Below are positions 1-7,664 of a DNA stretch of 15,580 nt, one piece after another. The notes below the pieces were generated by a model. The model did no database searches. It was given only the letters and a program-made list of their open reading frames with translations, and was not told where the DNA came from. Every line of letters starts with the position of its first letter. Positions within the stretch are counted from its first letter, which is position 1. A program made the translations under genes and the position numbers. The stretch is taken from assembly GCA_028708195.1 (NCBI GenBank), contig JAQVZK010000013.1, forward strand, positions 1 to 15,580, given 5' to 3'. Source of the stretch: Desulfovibrio sp. Its GTDB lineage: Bacteria > Desulfobacterota > Desulfovibrionia > Desulfovibrionales > Desulfovibrionaceae.

Positions 1-254
1 GCCTGCTTTTCGCCTTTGCAGAACACGGCCCCGCGCACAGTCTTGCCAAGCCCGTGGGGCAGGGTAACGGCACCGCGCACCATCTGGTCAGAATATTTGG
101 GGTCAACACCAAGGCGAATGGCCACGTCAACGGTTTCGTCAAACTTAGCAAAGGCAGCGCCGAGCGATTTGCTCACAGCGTCTTCTATGCTGAAGCGCTC
201 CTGAAGGTCGGTCCCCTCGAGAGCTTTGCGAAAATTTTTGCCACGTTTAGGCAT
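1..254 (-). CDS. rplA: 50S ribosomal protein L1, N-terminal part (cut by window edge)
   Basis: Large-subunit protein L1, which binds the mobile L1 stalk of 23S rRNA and helps release E-site tRNA; in many bacteria it also represses its own mRNA. The first 84 codons are visible. The protein begins [12 protein letters not shown] and continues with the family segments [19 protein letters not shown] and [16 protein letters not shown], which are characteristic of L1. The ATG at 254-252 has an AAGGAT ribosome binding site 6-7 bases upstream. The C-terminal two thirds lie beyond position 1. It follows rplK on the same strand, as in most bacteria, but across a long 170-base spacer. The identification is secure; the remainder of the gene cannot be judged. 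Confidence 0.96.
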   Translation of the reverse strand, partial: MPKRGKNFRKALEGTDLQERFSIEDAVSKSLGAAFAKFDETVDVAIRLGVDPKYSDQMVRGAVTLPHGLGKTVRGAVFCKGEKQ

Positions 255-424
255 GAGATAATCCTTGTCGTTTTGCATCTCCTGCAACTCTTCAGCTTGA
301 GCGAAGGCAGCAGTACAATTGATTTCAACGATGGCAACTGCGGGATTGCGGCTGAGCCGGCCAACTGTTGCCTAAAGGCCAAAACCTGCATTCTGCGGGA
401 GTATGACCCCGCAATGCGGCGGCC
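255..424 (-). other. Structured rplK-rplA intercistronic spacer
   Basis: These 170 bases separate rplK from rplA, whereas many bacteria have only a few bases here. On the transcript, a 6-bp GC stem (TGCGGG/CCCGCA, positions 394-413) lies just after the rplK stop. A second inverted pair, GGCAAC at about 333-338 with GTTGCC at about 367-372, encloses a small GGC/GCC hairpin. No U-run follows either stem, so they do not look like terminators. L1 autoregulation or RNA processing are possible roles, but this is inference. I see no convincing open reading frame. Confidence 0.4.
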
Positions 425-847
425 CTACTTAACGTCAATGCCCATGCTGCGAGCGGTGCCCGCAATGGACTTAATGGCAGAGTCAAGGCTGGCGGCATTG
501 AGATCGGGGAGCTTGAGCTTCGCGATTTCTTCAACCTGAGCCAAGGACAGGGTGCCCACTTTGTTACGGTTGGGTTCGCCAGAACCTTTTTCAATCTTGG
601 CGGCCTTCAAGATCAGCACCGAGGCCGGAGGGGTCTTGGTGATGAAAGTGAAAGAGCGGTCAGCATACACCGTGATAACCACAGGGATGATCATGCCTTT
701 CTGGTCCATCGTACGGGCATTGAACTCTTTGCAGAAGCCCATGATGTTCAGGCCGTGCTGACCGAGGGCGGGACCTACCGGCGGGGAGGGGTTGGCCGCA
801 CCAGCAGGAATCTGCAGTTTGATCTTGGCAACTTCTTTTTTGGCCAT
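425..847 (-). CDS. rplK: 50S ribosomal protein L11
   Basis: L11 binds the GTPase-associated centre of 23S rRNA, where translation factors dock, and is needed for the RelA stringent response. The 140-residue product matches the usual family length of about 141. It starts [16 protein letters not shown] and shows the proline-rich N-terminal stretch [18 protein letters not shown]. The C-terminal RNA-binding domain includes [13 protein letters not shown] and ends in [11 protein letters not shown], as in other L11 proteins. The ATG at 847-845 is preceded by an AAGGAT ribosome binding site. It sits between nusG and rplA in the standard nusG-rplK-rplA order, separated from nusG by a 170-base spacer that contains a stem-loop. 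No missing key segment is seen. Confidence 0.98.
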   Translation of the reverse strand: MAKKEVAKIKLQIPAGAANPSPPVGPALGQHGLNIMGFCKEFNARTMDQKGMIIPVVITVYADRSFTFITKTPPASVLILKAAKIEKGSGEPNRNKVGTLSLAQVEEIAKLKLPDLNAASLDSAIKSIAGTARSMGIDVK

Positions 848-967
848 TTGCTTTATCCTTCATCGCTGCTCGCGCTGCCCGGCTAAGAGCCGCTGCGCGG
901 GGGCAAGTCATTAAGCAAGGTTAGGTAATATTTGCCTCGGCGTATTGTGCACATGGTGCAAACGCGC

Positions 968-995
968 CGGACGGACAAGGAGCGAATCCCGTCCG
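968..995 (-). promoter_or_regulatory. Stem-loop in the rplK leader
   Basis: Within the nusG-rplK spacer (848-1017), CGGACGG at 968-974 is the exact complement of CCGTCCG at 989-995. This gives a 7-bp GC stem with a 14-base loop. There is no U-tract, so it is not a simple terminator. In E. coli the L1 repressor site lies in the rplK leader; a comparable role here is only a guess. The rest of the spacer holds the rplK ribosome binding site and a small GGCT/AGCC hairpin near 890-900. Confidence 0.4.
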
Positions 996-1017
996 CAGAT
1001 CCCTTGTGTGAAGGGGT

Positions 1018-1590
1018 CTAGCCTTTGGAAACCTGAGCGAAATCCAGTTCCACGGGGGTTTGACGCCCAAAAATGGAAACAGAAACGCGCAGTTTTCCCT
1101 TGTCGTAGTTAACGTCTTCAACCACGCCGTTAAAGCCCCCAAAGGGACCTTCAATGACGCGCACCTCATCACCCCTGTCAAAGTTGAACTTGGGCCGCGG
1201 GGTTTCCTGACGTGTTTCCATCAGTTCCAGAATGCGTTCGGCTTCGCCATCACGCATGGGCGTGGGACGGTTTTTGCCCCCCACAAATCCGGTAACCTTG
1301 GGGATGGACTGCACCAGGTGCCAGGACAGGTCGGTCATGACCATGCGAACCATCACATAGCCAGGGTAGAACTTACGCGTAGATGTACGCTGCTGTCCCC
1401 CCTTGGTGGGTTCAATGACCTTTTCGGTGGGAACCACCACTTCCTCAATAAGGCCCTGTTCCTGCCCGGTGCGGCGCAACTCGTTAATGGTTTTTTGCAC
1501 ACGCTGCTCGAAACCCGAGTAGGTATGCACAATGTACCAGCGAGCCTTTTGACTAAGCTCGGAAGTTTCGTCGATAGCGGGGTCTTTCAT
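1018..1590 (-). CDS. nusG: Transcription termination/antitermination factor NusG
   Basis: NusG binds the clamp of RNA polymerase, suppresses pausing and links the polymerase to Rho or to the ribosome. The 190-residue product has the NGN domain at about residues 16-125, starting ARWYIVHTYSGFEQRV and including FYPGYVMVRM and VTGFVGG. A KOW domain follows at about 139-190, with GDEVRVIEGPFGGFNG. Length is normal (about 180-190). The ATG at 1590-1588 is only 8 bases after the secE stop, and its GAAGG ribosome binding site overlaps that stop, so secE and nusG are probably translationally coupled. A short acidic N-terminal extension (MKDPAIDETSELSQ) precedes the NGN domain. Confidence 0.97.
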   Translation of the reverse strand: MKDPAIDETSELSQKARWYIVHTYSGFEQRVQKTINELRRTGQEQGLIEEVVVPTEKVIEPTKGGQQRTSTRKFYPGYVMVRMVMTDLSWHLVQSIPKVTGFVGGKNRPTPMRDGEAERILELMETRQETPRPKFNFDRGDEVRVIEGPFGGFNGVVEDVNYDKGKLRVSVSIFGRQTPVELDFAQVSKG

Positions 1591-1598
1591 ATTGGCCT

Positions 1599-1838
1599 TC
1601 AGGACAGTATGGTCTTGATCAGGGATGACAGACCAAGGTCAACCAACCCAAGAATGACGGCCATCACGGCGACAAAGCCCAACACGGCCAGAGTGGCCTT
1701 GCGTGTTTCTTTCACCGTGGGCCAGGTCACCTTGCGCAACTCTGCCTTGGCGTCTTCTACGTAGCGCACGAAGCGCACGAAAACGTTGGGGGCTTTGTCG
1801 GCCTTAAGGTCGCCAGCCTGAGCTTGTTTTTTTGCCAT
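1599..1838 (-). CDS. secE: Preprotein translocase subunit SecE
   Basis: SecE is the small clamp subunit of the SecYEG protein-export channel in the inner membrane. The product has 79 residues and is of the short single-span type found outside enterobacteria. It has a charged N-terminus, then the family signature ELRKVTWPT at about residues 33-41, followed by one hydrophobic segment at about 49-70 (LAVLGFVAVMAVILGLVDL). I chose the ATG at 1838-1836 (MAKKQAQAG). The frame stays open upstream, but that extension runs through the tRNA-Trp gene and cannot be real. The ribosome binding site is weak. The gene lies between tRNA-Trp and nusG, the usual position. Confidence 0.94.
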   Translation of the reverse strand: MAKKQAQAGDLKADKAPNVFVRFVRYVEDAKAELRKVTWPTVKETRKATLAVLGFVAVMAVILGLVDLGLSSLIKTILS

Positions 1839-1862
1839 GGTGTGTTGTCCGGAGATAAAAAA

Positions 1863-1939
1863 TGGCAGGGCAGGAGGGATTCGAACCCCCAACATGCGGT
1901 TTTGGAGACCGCCGCTCTAGCCGTTAGAGCTACTGCCCT
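1863..1939 (-). tRNA. tRNA-Trp (anticodon CCA)
   Basis: The minus strand folds as a 77-base cloverleaf including an encoded 3' CCA (1865-1863). The 7-bp acceptor stem pairs AGGGCAG at the 5' end (from 1939) with CTGCCCT at the 3' end, with discriminator G. The anticodon loop is CTCCAAA, with CCA in the centre, and the T-loop contains GGTTCGAATCC. It stands between rpmG and secE, a common place for tRNA-Trp in bacteria, and is probably cut from the polycistronic transcript. Confidence 0.97.
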
Positions 1940-1950
1940 GCGTGCCGTCC

Positions 1951-1969
1951 GGGGGGCTATAAGCCCCCC
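1951..1969 (-). other. GC hairpin between rpmG and tRNA-Trp
   Basis: GGGGGGCT (1951-1958) and AGCCCCCC (1962-1969) form a perfect 8-bp stem around a 3-base loop, 12 bases downstream of the rpmG stop and 11 bases before the tRNA-Trp gene. No U-tract follows on either strand. It is more likely an mRNA 3'-end stabiliser or processing structure at an mRNA/tRNA junction than an efficient terminator. Confidence 0.55.
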
Positions 1970-1981
1970 AGCGGAATTATG

Positions 1982-2131
1982 TTACCTGGTTTCGCGATGC
2001 AACGTGTGCTTCTTGTCCCAGGGGCAATACTTTTTCATTTCCAGCCGACCGGTAGTGTTTTTCTTGTTCTTCCGGGTGCTGTAGTTGCGGCGTTTGCACT
2101 CGGTGCAAGCCAGAAGTATGTTAATTCTCAT
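1982..2131 (-). CDS. rpmG: 50S ribosomal protein L33
   Basis: A 49-residue protein of the large ribosomal subunit. The start [17 protein letters not shown] and the end HTLHRETR are typical of L33, as is the central segment [17 protein letters not shown]. One CxxC pair (Cys9, Cys12) is present, but the C-terminal half keeps only Cys36, in YCPW, so a complete four-cysteine zinc site is not visible. The ATG at 2131-2129 follows the tuf stop by 4 bases, and the ribosome binding site is weak, suggesting coupling to tuf. The order tuf-rpmG-tRNA-Trp-secE-nusG is common in bacteria. Confidence 0.95.
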   Translation of the reverse strand: MRINILLACTECKRRNYSTRKNKKNTTGRLEMKKYCPWDKKHTLHRETR

Positions 2132-2135
2132 AAGT

Positions 2136-3329
<1,194 letters not shown>

Positions 3330-3539
3330 TGTACGTCTCCCTGGAGAAAATAATGTTTGCGTTTTACCTGCGTTACAAAAAAATGCTTTAAGCTTTGCGT
3401 GTGTAACGCCTGCTCCTCGCGTAACGGCTGCGGCAGTGGAAAAAAACCGTTGGGCGGCCCGCTGTCCGCATTCAGTCCCTGGACACCAGGGAACGTGCAT
3501 TGGCGGACGGGTTGACTTAGGGGAGGGATTCAGCAGGAA
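3330..3539 (-). promoter_or_regulatory. Structured tuf leader with possible tuf promoter
   Basis: The 210 bases between tRNA-Gly and tuf are rich in paired elements. A CCCTGG/CCAGGG hairpin (3477-3491, 3-base loop) is nested inside a GTCCGC/GCGGAC outer pair (3464-3469 with 3503-3508). Further on, GCGTTAC (3370-3376) pairs with GTAACGC (3403-3409) and encloses a T7 run on the minus strand. Another T7 run lies at 3440-3446. A weak promoter match is TTGTAA (3378-3373), a 17-base spacer, then CATTAT (3355-3350), about 20 bases before the start codon. The structures may process the tRNA-mRNA transcript or tune tuf expression; neither is proven. Confidence 0.4.
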
Positions 3540-3615
3540 TGGAGCGGGAAACGGGATTCGAACCCGCAACCCTCAGCTTGGAAGGCTGATGCTCTAGCCG
3601 TTGAGCTATTCCCGC
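3540..3615 (-). tRNA. tRNA-Gly (anticodon TCC)
   Basis: A 76-base cloverleaf with encoded 3' CCA (3542-3540). The acceptor stem pairs GCGGGAA (from 3615) with TTCCCGC, and the discriminator is T. The anticodon loop is CTTCCAA, giving TCC, which reads GGA and GGG codons. The T-loop contains GGTTCGAATCC. It is the last of three tRNAs ahead of tuf, matching the position of glyT before tufB in E. coli. Confidence 0.97.
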
Positions 3616-3713
3616 ACGCTACCGTAGTTCCCCGACAGGCACCTGTCTCCTACAGCCAAGGCAGTTTTTTGTAAACAGCCACCAACCGTCTGAGTTTGGA
3701 GACGGAAAAGTGG
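3616..3713 (-). other. tRNA-Tyr to tRNA-Gly spacer with two small inverted repeats
   Basis: A 98-base spacer inside the tRNA cluster. It holds a CCGTCT/AGACGG hairpin (3686-3705, 8-base loop) and a tight GACAGG/CCTGTC inverted repeat (3634-3647). Neither is followed by a U-run on the transcribed strand, so they are candidate processing structures rather than terminators. I see no gene here. Confidence 0.4.
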
Positions 3714-3799
3714 TGGTGGAGGGGGGTGGATTTGAACCACCGAAGTCTTACGACGACAGATTTACAGTCTGTTCCCTTTGGCCACTCGGGAACCCCTCC
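3714..3799 (-). tRNA. tRNA-Tyr (anticodon GTA)
   Basis: An 86-base class II tRNA with the long variable arm expected of tRNA-Tyr. The acceptor stem pairs GGAGGGG (from 3799) with CCCCTCC, followed by discriminator A and an encoded CCA (3716-3714). A second CCA lies directly behind it in the genome. The anticodon loop is CTGTAAA, giving GTA, and the T-arm contains GGTTCAAATCC. Confidence 0.97.
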
Positions 3800-3852
3800 A
3801 CTCGTGCCGCTAAGGTAGGGCAAGTGTCCTAACCTTTGACCGGCGTAATCTC

Positions 3853-3928
3853 TGGAGCTGGCGATGGGACTTGAACCCGCAACCTGCTGATTACAAATCA
3901 GCTGCTCTGCCAGTTGAGCTACGCCAGC
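3853..3928 (-). tRNA. tRNA-Thr (anticodon TGT)
   Basis: A 76-base cloverleaf with encoded CCA (3855-3853). The acceptor stem pairs GCTGGCG (from 3928) with CGCCAGC, discriminator T. The anticodon loop is TTTGTAA, giving TGT, which reads ACA and related threonine codons. The T-loop contains GGTTCAAGTCC. It is the first gene after the promoter at 3940-3968. Confidence 0.97.
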
Positions 3929-3939
3929 GGCAAGAGTGC

Positions 3940-3968
3940 TATTTAGCCACTTCTTAACTGCTTGGCAA
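3940..3968 (-). promoter_or_regulatory. Candidate sigma-70 promoter of the tRNA-tuf operon
   Basis: On the minus strand, TTGCCA (3968-3963; 5 of 6 to the -35 consensus) and TAAATA (3945-3940; a weaker -10) are separated by exactly 17 bases. The predicted start would fall only a few bases before tRNA-Thr (3928), as is usual for stable-RNA promoters. An AT-rich block at 3969-4000 directly upstream of the -35 resembles an UP element, the site bound by the RNA polymerase alpha subunit at rRNA and tRNA promoters. Confidence 0.55.
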
Positions 3969-4009
3969 GTAAAAAATGCATTTTAACGAAACTTTTTTTA
4001 CAAGTTTCT

Positions 4010-4089
4010 CTGGCGCGGCAGTCAGATAAGTCTTTAAAAGCAGCGCCAGTCCTTAAAAAAGCCGCCTTGCCGCCGTGTTTCTCACAAAG
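4010..4089 (-). other. prmC downstream region: inverted repeat and possible terminator
   Basis: CTGGCGC (4010-4016) and GCGCCAG (4043-4049) form a 7-bp inverted repeat with a 26-base loop. On the minus strand a T6 run (4060-4055) follows GC-rich sequence in which GCCGC and GCGGC could pair across a long loop. This might be a weak intrinsic terminator for prmC, but the stem is poor. The region separates prmC from the tRNA promoter. Confidence 0.3.
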
Positions 4090-5031
4090 TCAGCGGCAGG
4101 TACGGCGCGTCACAGTGCAGCGCTCTAAGCCGGCAAAATCCCTGTGAGTCACTGTATCTTCAAACAAATTGTCCTCGCGCAGCAGGCGGCGCGTGCTTGC
4201 GCCCTGTGCTGCGCCGTGTTCAAGCAGCAGACGCCCGCCAGGTTTAAGAGCGCCAGCTGCCGCCCGAATTGCGGCTGCGAGGTGGTCCAACCCGTCATGC
4301 GGCGAAAACAAAGCGCCGTGCGGTTCGTATGCGAGCACTTCATCCATTACCATAGAGCGTTCCGATTCGGCAATATATGGCGGGTTGCTGACCAGCATGG
4401 AGTAGCCCCCCCGAGCCAGGGGTGGCCTGTGCATGTCGCCTCGCAGGCAGGTGACCCGGTGCTGTGCATCAAGCCTTTGCGCGTTCGCGCATGCCGTTTC
4501 TACGGCATTGCTGCTGATATCCAAGAGCAGGCCATGCCAGTGGGGGAGCTCCAGGGCCAGGGTGATGCCAATGCAGCCCGATCCTGTGCCAAGGTCGGCA
4601 AAATACAGGCCAGACCCACACGTACCTGTTCCCTGGATGCCTGCACCCCGCGTGTCCGTTCCCTGTATGCACGTCCCACACGTCCCTGCCTGGGACTCCA
4701 GCTCCCGTGCCACCTCAAGGGCCTTGTCAATGAGCAGCTCTGTTTCTGGACGGGGAATAAGCGTATGCGGCGTTACCAGAAAGTCACGGCCATAAAATTC
4801 TTTGCTGCCTGTGATGTGGGCCAGCGGCTCCCCGGCTGTTCGTCGGGCCATAAGGGCGTCAAGGTTCTCAACTTCGTGCGGCAGCAGTTTGCGTTCGGCC
4901 TCGACCACGCAGGCGATGCGGTCGAGCCCAAGCACCTGGCGCACCAGCACATGCGCGCAAAGGCGGGGGCTATCCACCCCCGCCTTTTGCAGTGCTTGCG
5001 CGGCTTCAGCAATATACTGACGCAGCTTCAC
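4090..5031 (-). CDS. prmC: Peptide chain release factor glutamine methyltransferase PrmC (HemK)
   Basis: PrmC uses S-adenosylmethionine to methylate the glutamine of the GGQ motif in release factors RF1 and RF2. The 313-residue product has the small helical N-terminal domain (about residues 1-85, ending AGEPLAHITGSKEFYG), then LIPRPETELLI. The Rossmann-fold methyltransferase follows, with SAM motif DLGTGSG at 146-152 and the substrate-binding NPPY at 216-219. The start is GTG (5031-5029), with a GGAG site inside the end of lon, whose stop is 5 bases upstream. Residues 117-140 are a 30-bp-period tandem repeat (GTCIQGTD / GAGIQGTG) that lengthens the linker before the SAM motif and makes the protein longer than the usual 280 or so residues. 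Unlike many genomes, prfA is not adjacent. Confidence 0.94.
   Translation of the reverse strand: MKLRQYIAEAAQALQKAGVDSPRLCAHVLVRQVLGLDRIACVVEAERKLLPHEVENLDALMARRTAGEPLAHITGSKEFYGRDFLVTPHTLIPRPETELLIDKALEVARELESQAGTCGTCIQGTDTRGAGIQGTGTCGSGLYFADLGTGSGCIGITLALELPHWHGLLLDISSNAVETACANAQRLDAQHRVTCLRGDMHRPPLARGGYSMLVSNPPYIAESERSMVMDEVLAYEPHGALFSPHDGLDHLAAAIRAAAGALKPGGRLLLEHGAAQGASTRRLLREDNLFEDTVTHRDFAGLERCTVTRRTCR
4610..4683 (-). repeat. 30-bp in-frame tandem repeat inside prmC
   Basis: About 2.5 copies of a 30-base unit on the minus strand: 4683-4654, 4653-4624 and a partial copy 4623-4610. Each copy starts ACGTG or ACGCG, and the two full copies share a CAGGGAAC core. Being a multiple of three, the repeat encodes ten-residue units (TCGTCIQGTD, TRGAGIQGTG, then TCGSG) and keeps the prmC frame. 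Confidence 0.85.
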
Positions 5032-5036
5032 AGGAT

Positions 5037-7664
5037 TCAGGCTCCAGCTTCAGCGCCGGTACCGCCGGGCTTGCGCTTGGCACCTGGGGTCGCAGGAGAC
5101 TTGCCCGCGCGGGCAGCTACCGCGTCCTTGTCCTTTTTGTCCTCAACGGGCTTGCTTTTACCGTTTTTGTCAGAACCCGATGCGCCGCCACGGCCGCTTT
5201 TGCCCTCAAAAACAAGGGGAAGCAGTTCGTCGTAGTGGTGCACAGGGTGCACGGTGATGCGCTTGAGCAGTTCCTTGGGCACGTCTTCAAGGTCCTTTGT
5301 GTTCTGCCAGGGGATGATCACGTGCTTGAGGCCGCGAGCCACACCTGCCAGAATTTTTTCCTTGATGCCGCCCACGGGCAGTACCCTGCCCTGAAGGGTT
5401 ATTTCGCCGGTCATGCACAAGTCGGCCCGCACACGGCGGCCACTGAGGGCCGAGATGAGGGCTGTTGTCAGCGTAACACCTGCCGATGGCCCGTCCTTGG
5501 GGGTGGCCCCGGCGGGCACGTGCACATGGATGTCGAATTCCGAGACAAAGGACGGGTTTACGCCCAGTTCTTCGGCCCGACTGCGTATATAACTTAACGC
5601 AGCCTGAGCACTTTCTTTCATGACGTCACCCAACTGGCCAGTGAGCGTAAGGCCGCCCTTGCCCTTCATGACAGTGGCTTCAACCGTGAGCACTTCGCCG
5701 CCCGCGGGGGTCCAGGCCAGGCCAAGAGCCATGCCGGGCATGAGTTTCTTTTCCTTTTCGTCTTCTATAAAGCGCGGTGCGCCCAACAGCTTTTCCACAT
5801 CGGCCACGCCGATCTTGAAGGGACCCTTTTTGCCTTCGGCCTTGCGGCGCGCCAGCTTGCGGCAGATGGAAGACAGCTCGCGTTCAAGGTTACGCAGGCC
5901 CGCTTCACGCGTGTATTCCCTGATAACCTTTTCAAGGGCTGCTTCTTCCAGAACCACGTCGTTTTCTTCCAGGCCGTTTTCCTTGATCTTCTTGGGCAAG
6001 AGGTGCTTGCGCGCTATTTCGGCCTTTTCCTGCATGGTGTAGCCGGGCAGGGTGATGACCTCCATACGGTCACGCAGGGCCGCAGGAATGGTTTCAAGAT
6101 GGTTGGCCGTACACAGAAACATCACCTTTGAAAGATCATAGGGCACGTTAAGGTAATGGTCGCTGAAGGTGTGGTTCTGTTCCGGATCCAGCACTTCCAG
6201 CAGGGCCGATGACGGGTCGCCCCTGAAATCAGAGCCGAGCTTGTCCACTTCGTCCAGCACGATAACCGGGTTACGCGTGCCCGCCTGCTTGAGGCTTTGG
6301 ATGATACGCCCCGGCATGGCCCCGATATAGGTGCGCCTGTGCCCGCGGATTTCCGCCTCATCGTGCATGCCGCCCAGCGAAAGCCTCTGGAACTTGCGGC
6401 CCAGGGCGCGCGCAATGGAGCGGCCAAGGGACGTCTTACCAACCCCTGGAGGGCCCGCAAAGCAGAGAATGGGACCCTTGGACTGAGGGTTGAGCTTGCG
6501 CACGCTCAAAAATTCAAGGATGCGGTCTTTGACCTTTACCAGGCCACAGTGGTCTTCATCCAGGATTTGTTTGGCGTAGGCTATGTCGAGCCTGTCGCGT
6601 GAAAGCTTCTTCCAGGGCAGTTCCACCATCCAGTCAAGGTAGGTGCGCACCACGTTGGCCTCGGAGGAGTCCGCGTGCATGCCCGCCAGACGCCGCAACT
6701 GCTTGTCTGCTTCCTTGCGCACATCCTTGGGCAGGCCCGCCTTGTCCAGGGCGGCCTTCAGGTTTTCCATCTCGTCTTCGCCATCTTCGTCTTTGTCACC
6801 AAGCTCGGTGCGGATGGCTTTAAGCTGTTCGCGCAAAAAGTAGTCTTTCTGCGCCTTGTCCATACCTTCGCGGGCGGAACTCTGGATGCGGGCCTGTACG
6901 GTGGCAACCTCCACTTCGCGTTGCAACTGGGTATTAACCAGCATGAGGCGGTCCAGAGGATCTTCAGCCTCAAGAATACGCTGGGCGTCGGATGTCTTCA
7001 TGCGCATATTGGCGGCGATAAGGTCGGCCAGGCGACCAGGATCGTCAACATTTTGCAGCACTGCCAGCACGTCTGGTGAAGAAAGACCGCGCAAGGACAG
7101 CACCTTTTCACTCTGTTCACGAACAGAGCGCAGCAGGGCCTCCACCGTGGGGTCTATCTTGGGCGTAGTTTCAAGCAGGGTTTCAATCTTGGCCTCAAGG
7201 TAAGGCTCAACCTGATTAAAACTGCGTACGCGCGCGCGGCTTACGCCCTGCACAAGAATTTTCACCCTGGAGTCTGGCATTTTGAGCATGCGCATGACCT
7301 GCACCACTGTGCCAACCTCATAGAGGTCGTCCGGGCCGGGGTCTTCGGTGCTCTCTTCTTTTTGGGCGCAGACGAGCAGATGCCGCCCGTTTTTAAGGGC
7401 CGCATCCACAGCTTGAACTGATTTTTCGCGGCCAATGAAGAGGGGCAGGATCATGTAGTTAAAAATAACCACGTCTCGTACGGGCAGAACGGGCAGTGTA
7501 TCCGGTATGCTTTGCATGGCGGCCATAAGGCCACCCTCGGTTTCTGCCATATCTTGTGCGAGATGGGCAGCATCCCGCTGTTCTTCATTATCAACACCCG
7601 GTTCAGAGGCAGAACCGGTTTCGTCCATGTTCAACAAATGATTTTTGTCATTATAATCAGCCAT
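5037..7664 (-). CDS. lon: ATP-dependent protease La (Lon)
   Basis: Lon is a cytoplasmic hexameric AAA+ serine protease that degrades misfolded and regulatory proteins. The product is 875 residues. The N-terminal substrate domain starts near residue 55 (LPVLPVRDVVIFNYMILPLFIGR). Walker A GPPGVGKT is at about 404-411 and Walker B VIVLDEVD at 467-474. The protease domain carries Ser727 in PKDGPSAG and Lys770 in GIKEKILAG, 43 residues apart as in E. coli Lon. An ATG 12 bases upstream (7676) is in frame, but the one at 7664 has a GGGAG site at ideal distance, so I chose it. An acidic N-terminal extension and a C-terminal tail of about 50 residues, rich in Lys, Gly, Ala and Asp, make it longer than the usual 780-820. 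It lies 21 bases after radC and 5 before prmC. Confidence 0.97.
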   Translation of the reverse strand: MADYNDKNHLLNMDETGSASEPGVDNEEQRDAAHLAQDMAETEGGLMAAMQSIPDTLPVLPVRDVVIFNYMILPLFIGREKSVQAVDAALKNGRHLLVCAQKEESTEDPGPDDLYEVGTVVQVMRMLKMPDSRVKILVQGVSRARVRSFNQVEPYLEAKIETLLETTPKIDPTVEALLRSVREQSEKVLSLRGLSSPDVLAVLQNVDDPGRLADLIAANMRMKTSDAQRILEAEDPLDRLMLVNTQLQREVEVATVQARIQSSAREGMDKAQKDYFLREQLKAIRTELGDKDEDGEDEMENLKAALDKAGLPKDVRKEADKQLRRLAGMHADSSEANVVRTYLDWMVELPWKKLSRDRLDIAYAKQILDEDHCGLVKVKDRILEFLSVRKLNPQSKGPILCFAGPPGVGKTSLGRSIARALGRKFQRLSLGGMHDEAEIRGHRRTYIGAMPGRIIQSLKQAGTRNPVIVLDEVDKLGSDFRGDPSSALLEVLDPEQNHTFSDHYLNVPYDLSKVMFLCTANHLETIPAALRDRMEVITLPGYTMQEKAEIARKHLLPKKIKENGLEENDVVLEEAALEKVIREYTREAGLRNLERELSSICRKLARRKAEGKKGPFKIGVADVEKLLGAPRFIEDEKEKKLMPGMALGLAWTPAGGEVLTVEATVMKGKGGLTLTGQLGDVMKESAQAALSYIRSRAEELGVNPSFVSEFDIHVHVPAGATPKDGPSAGVTLTTALISALSGRRVRADLCMTGEITLQGRVLPVGGIKEKILAGVARGLKHVIIPWQNTKDLEDVPKELLKRITVHPVHHYDELLPLVFEGKSGRGGASGSDKNGKSKPVEDKKDKDAVAARAGKSPATPGAKRKPGGTGAEAGA

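Noticed and set aside
3330..3569. 80-codon N-terminal extension of EF-Tu
   Set aside because: EF-Tu starts at MGKEKF with a proper ribosome binding site; the extension would overlap tRNA-Gly and the structured leader.
4610..4683. 30-bp repeats in prmC as a CRISPR array
   Set aside because: The copies are directly tandem without spacers, imperfect, and in frame inside a gene; no cas genes are present.
4144..5235. 363-codon open frame on the plus strand opposite prmC and lon
   Set aside because: Shadow of two real genes; its translation shows no domain and it crosses the lon-prmC junction.
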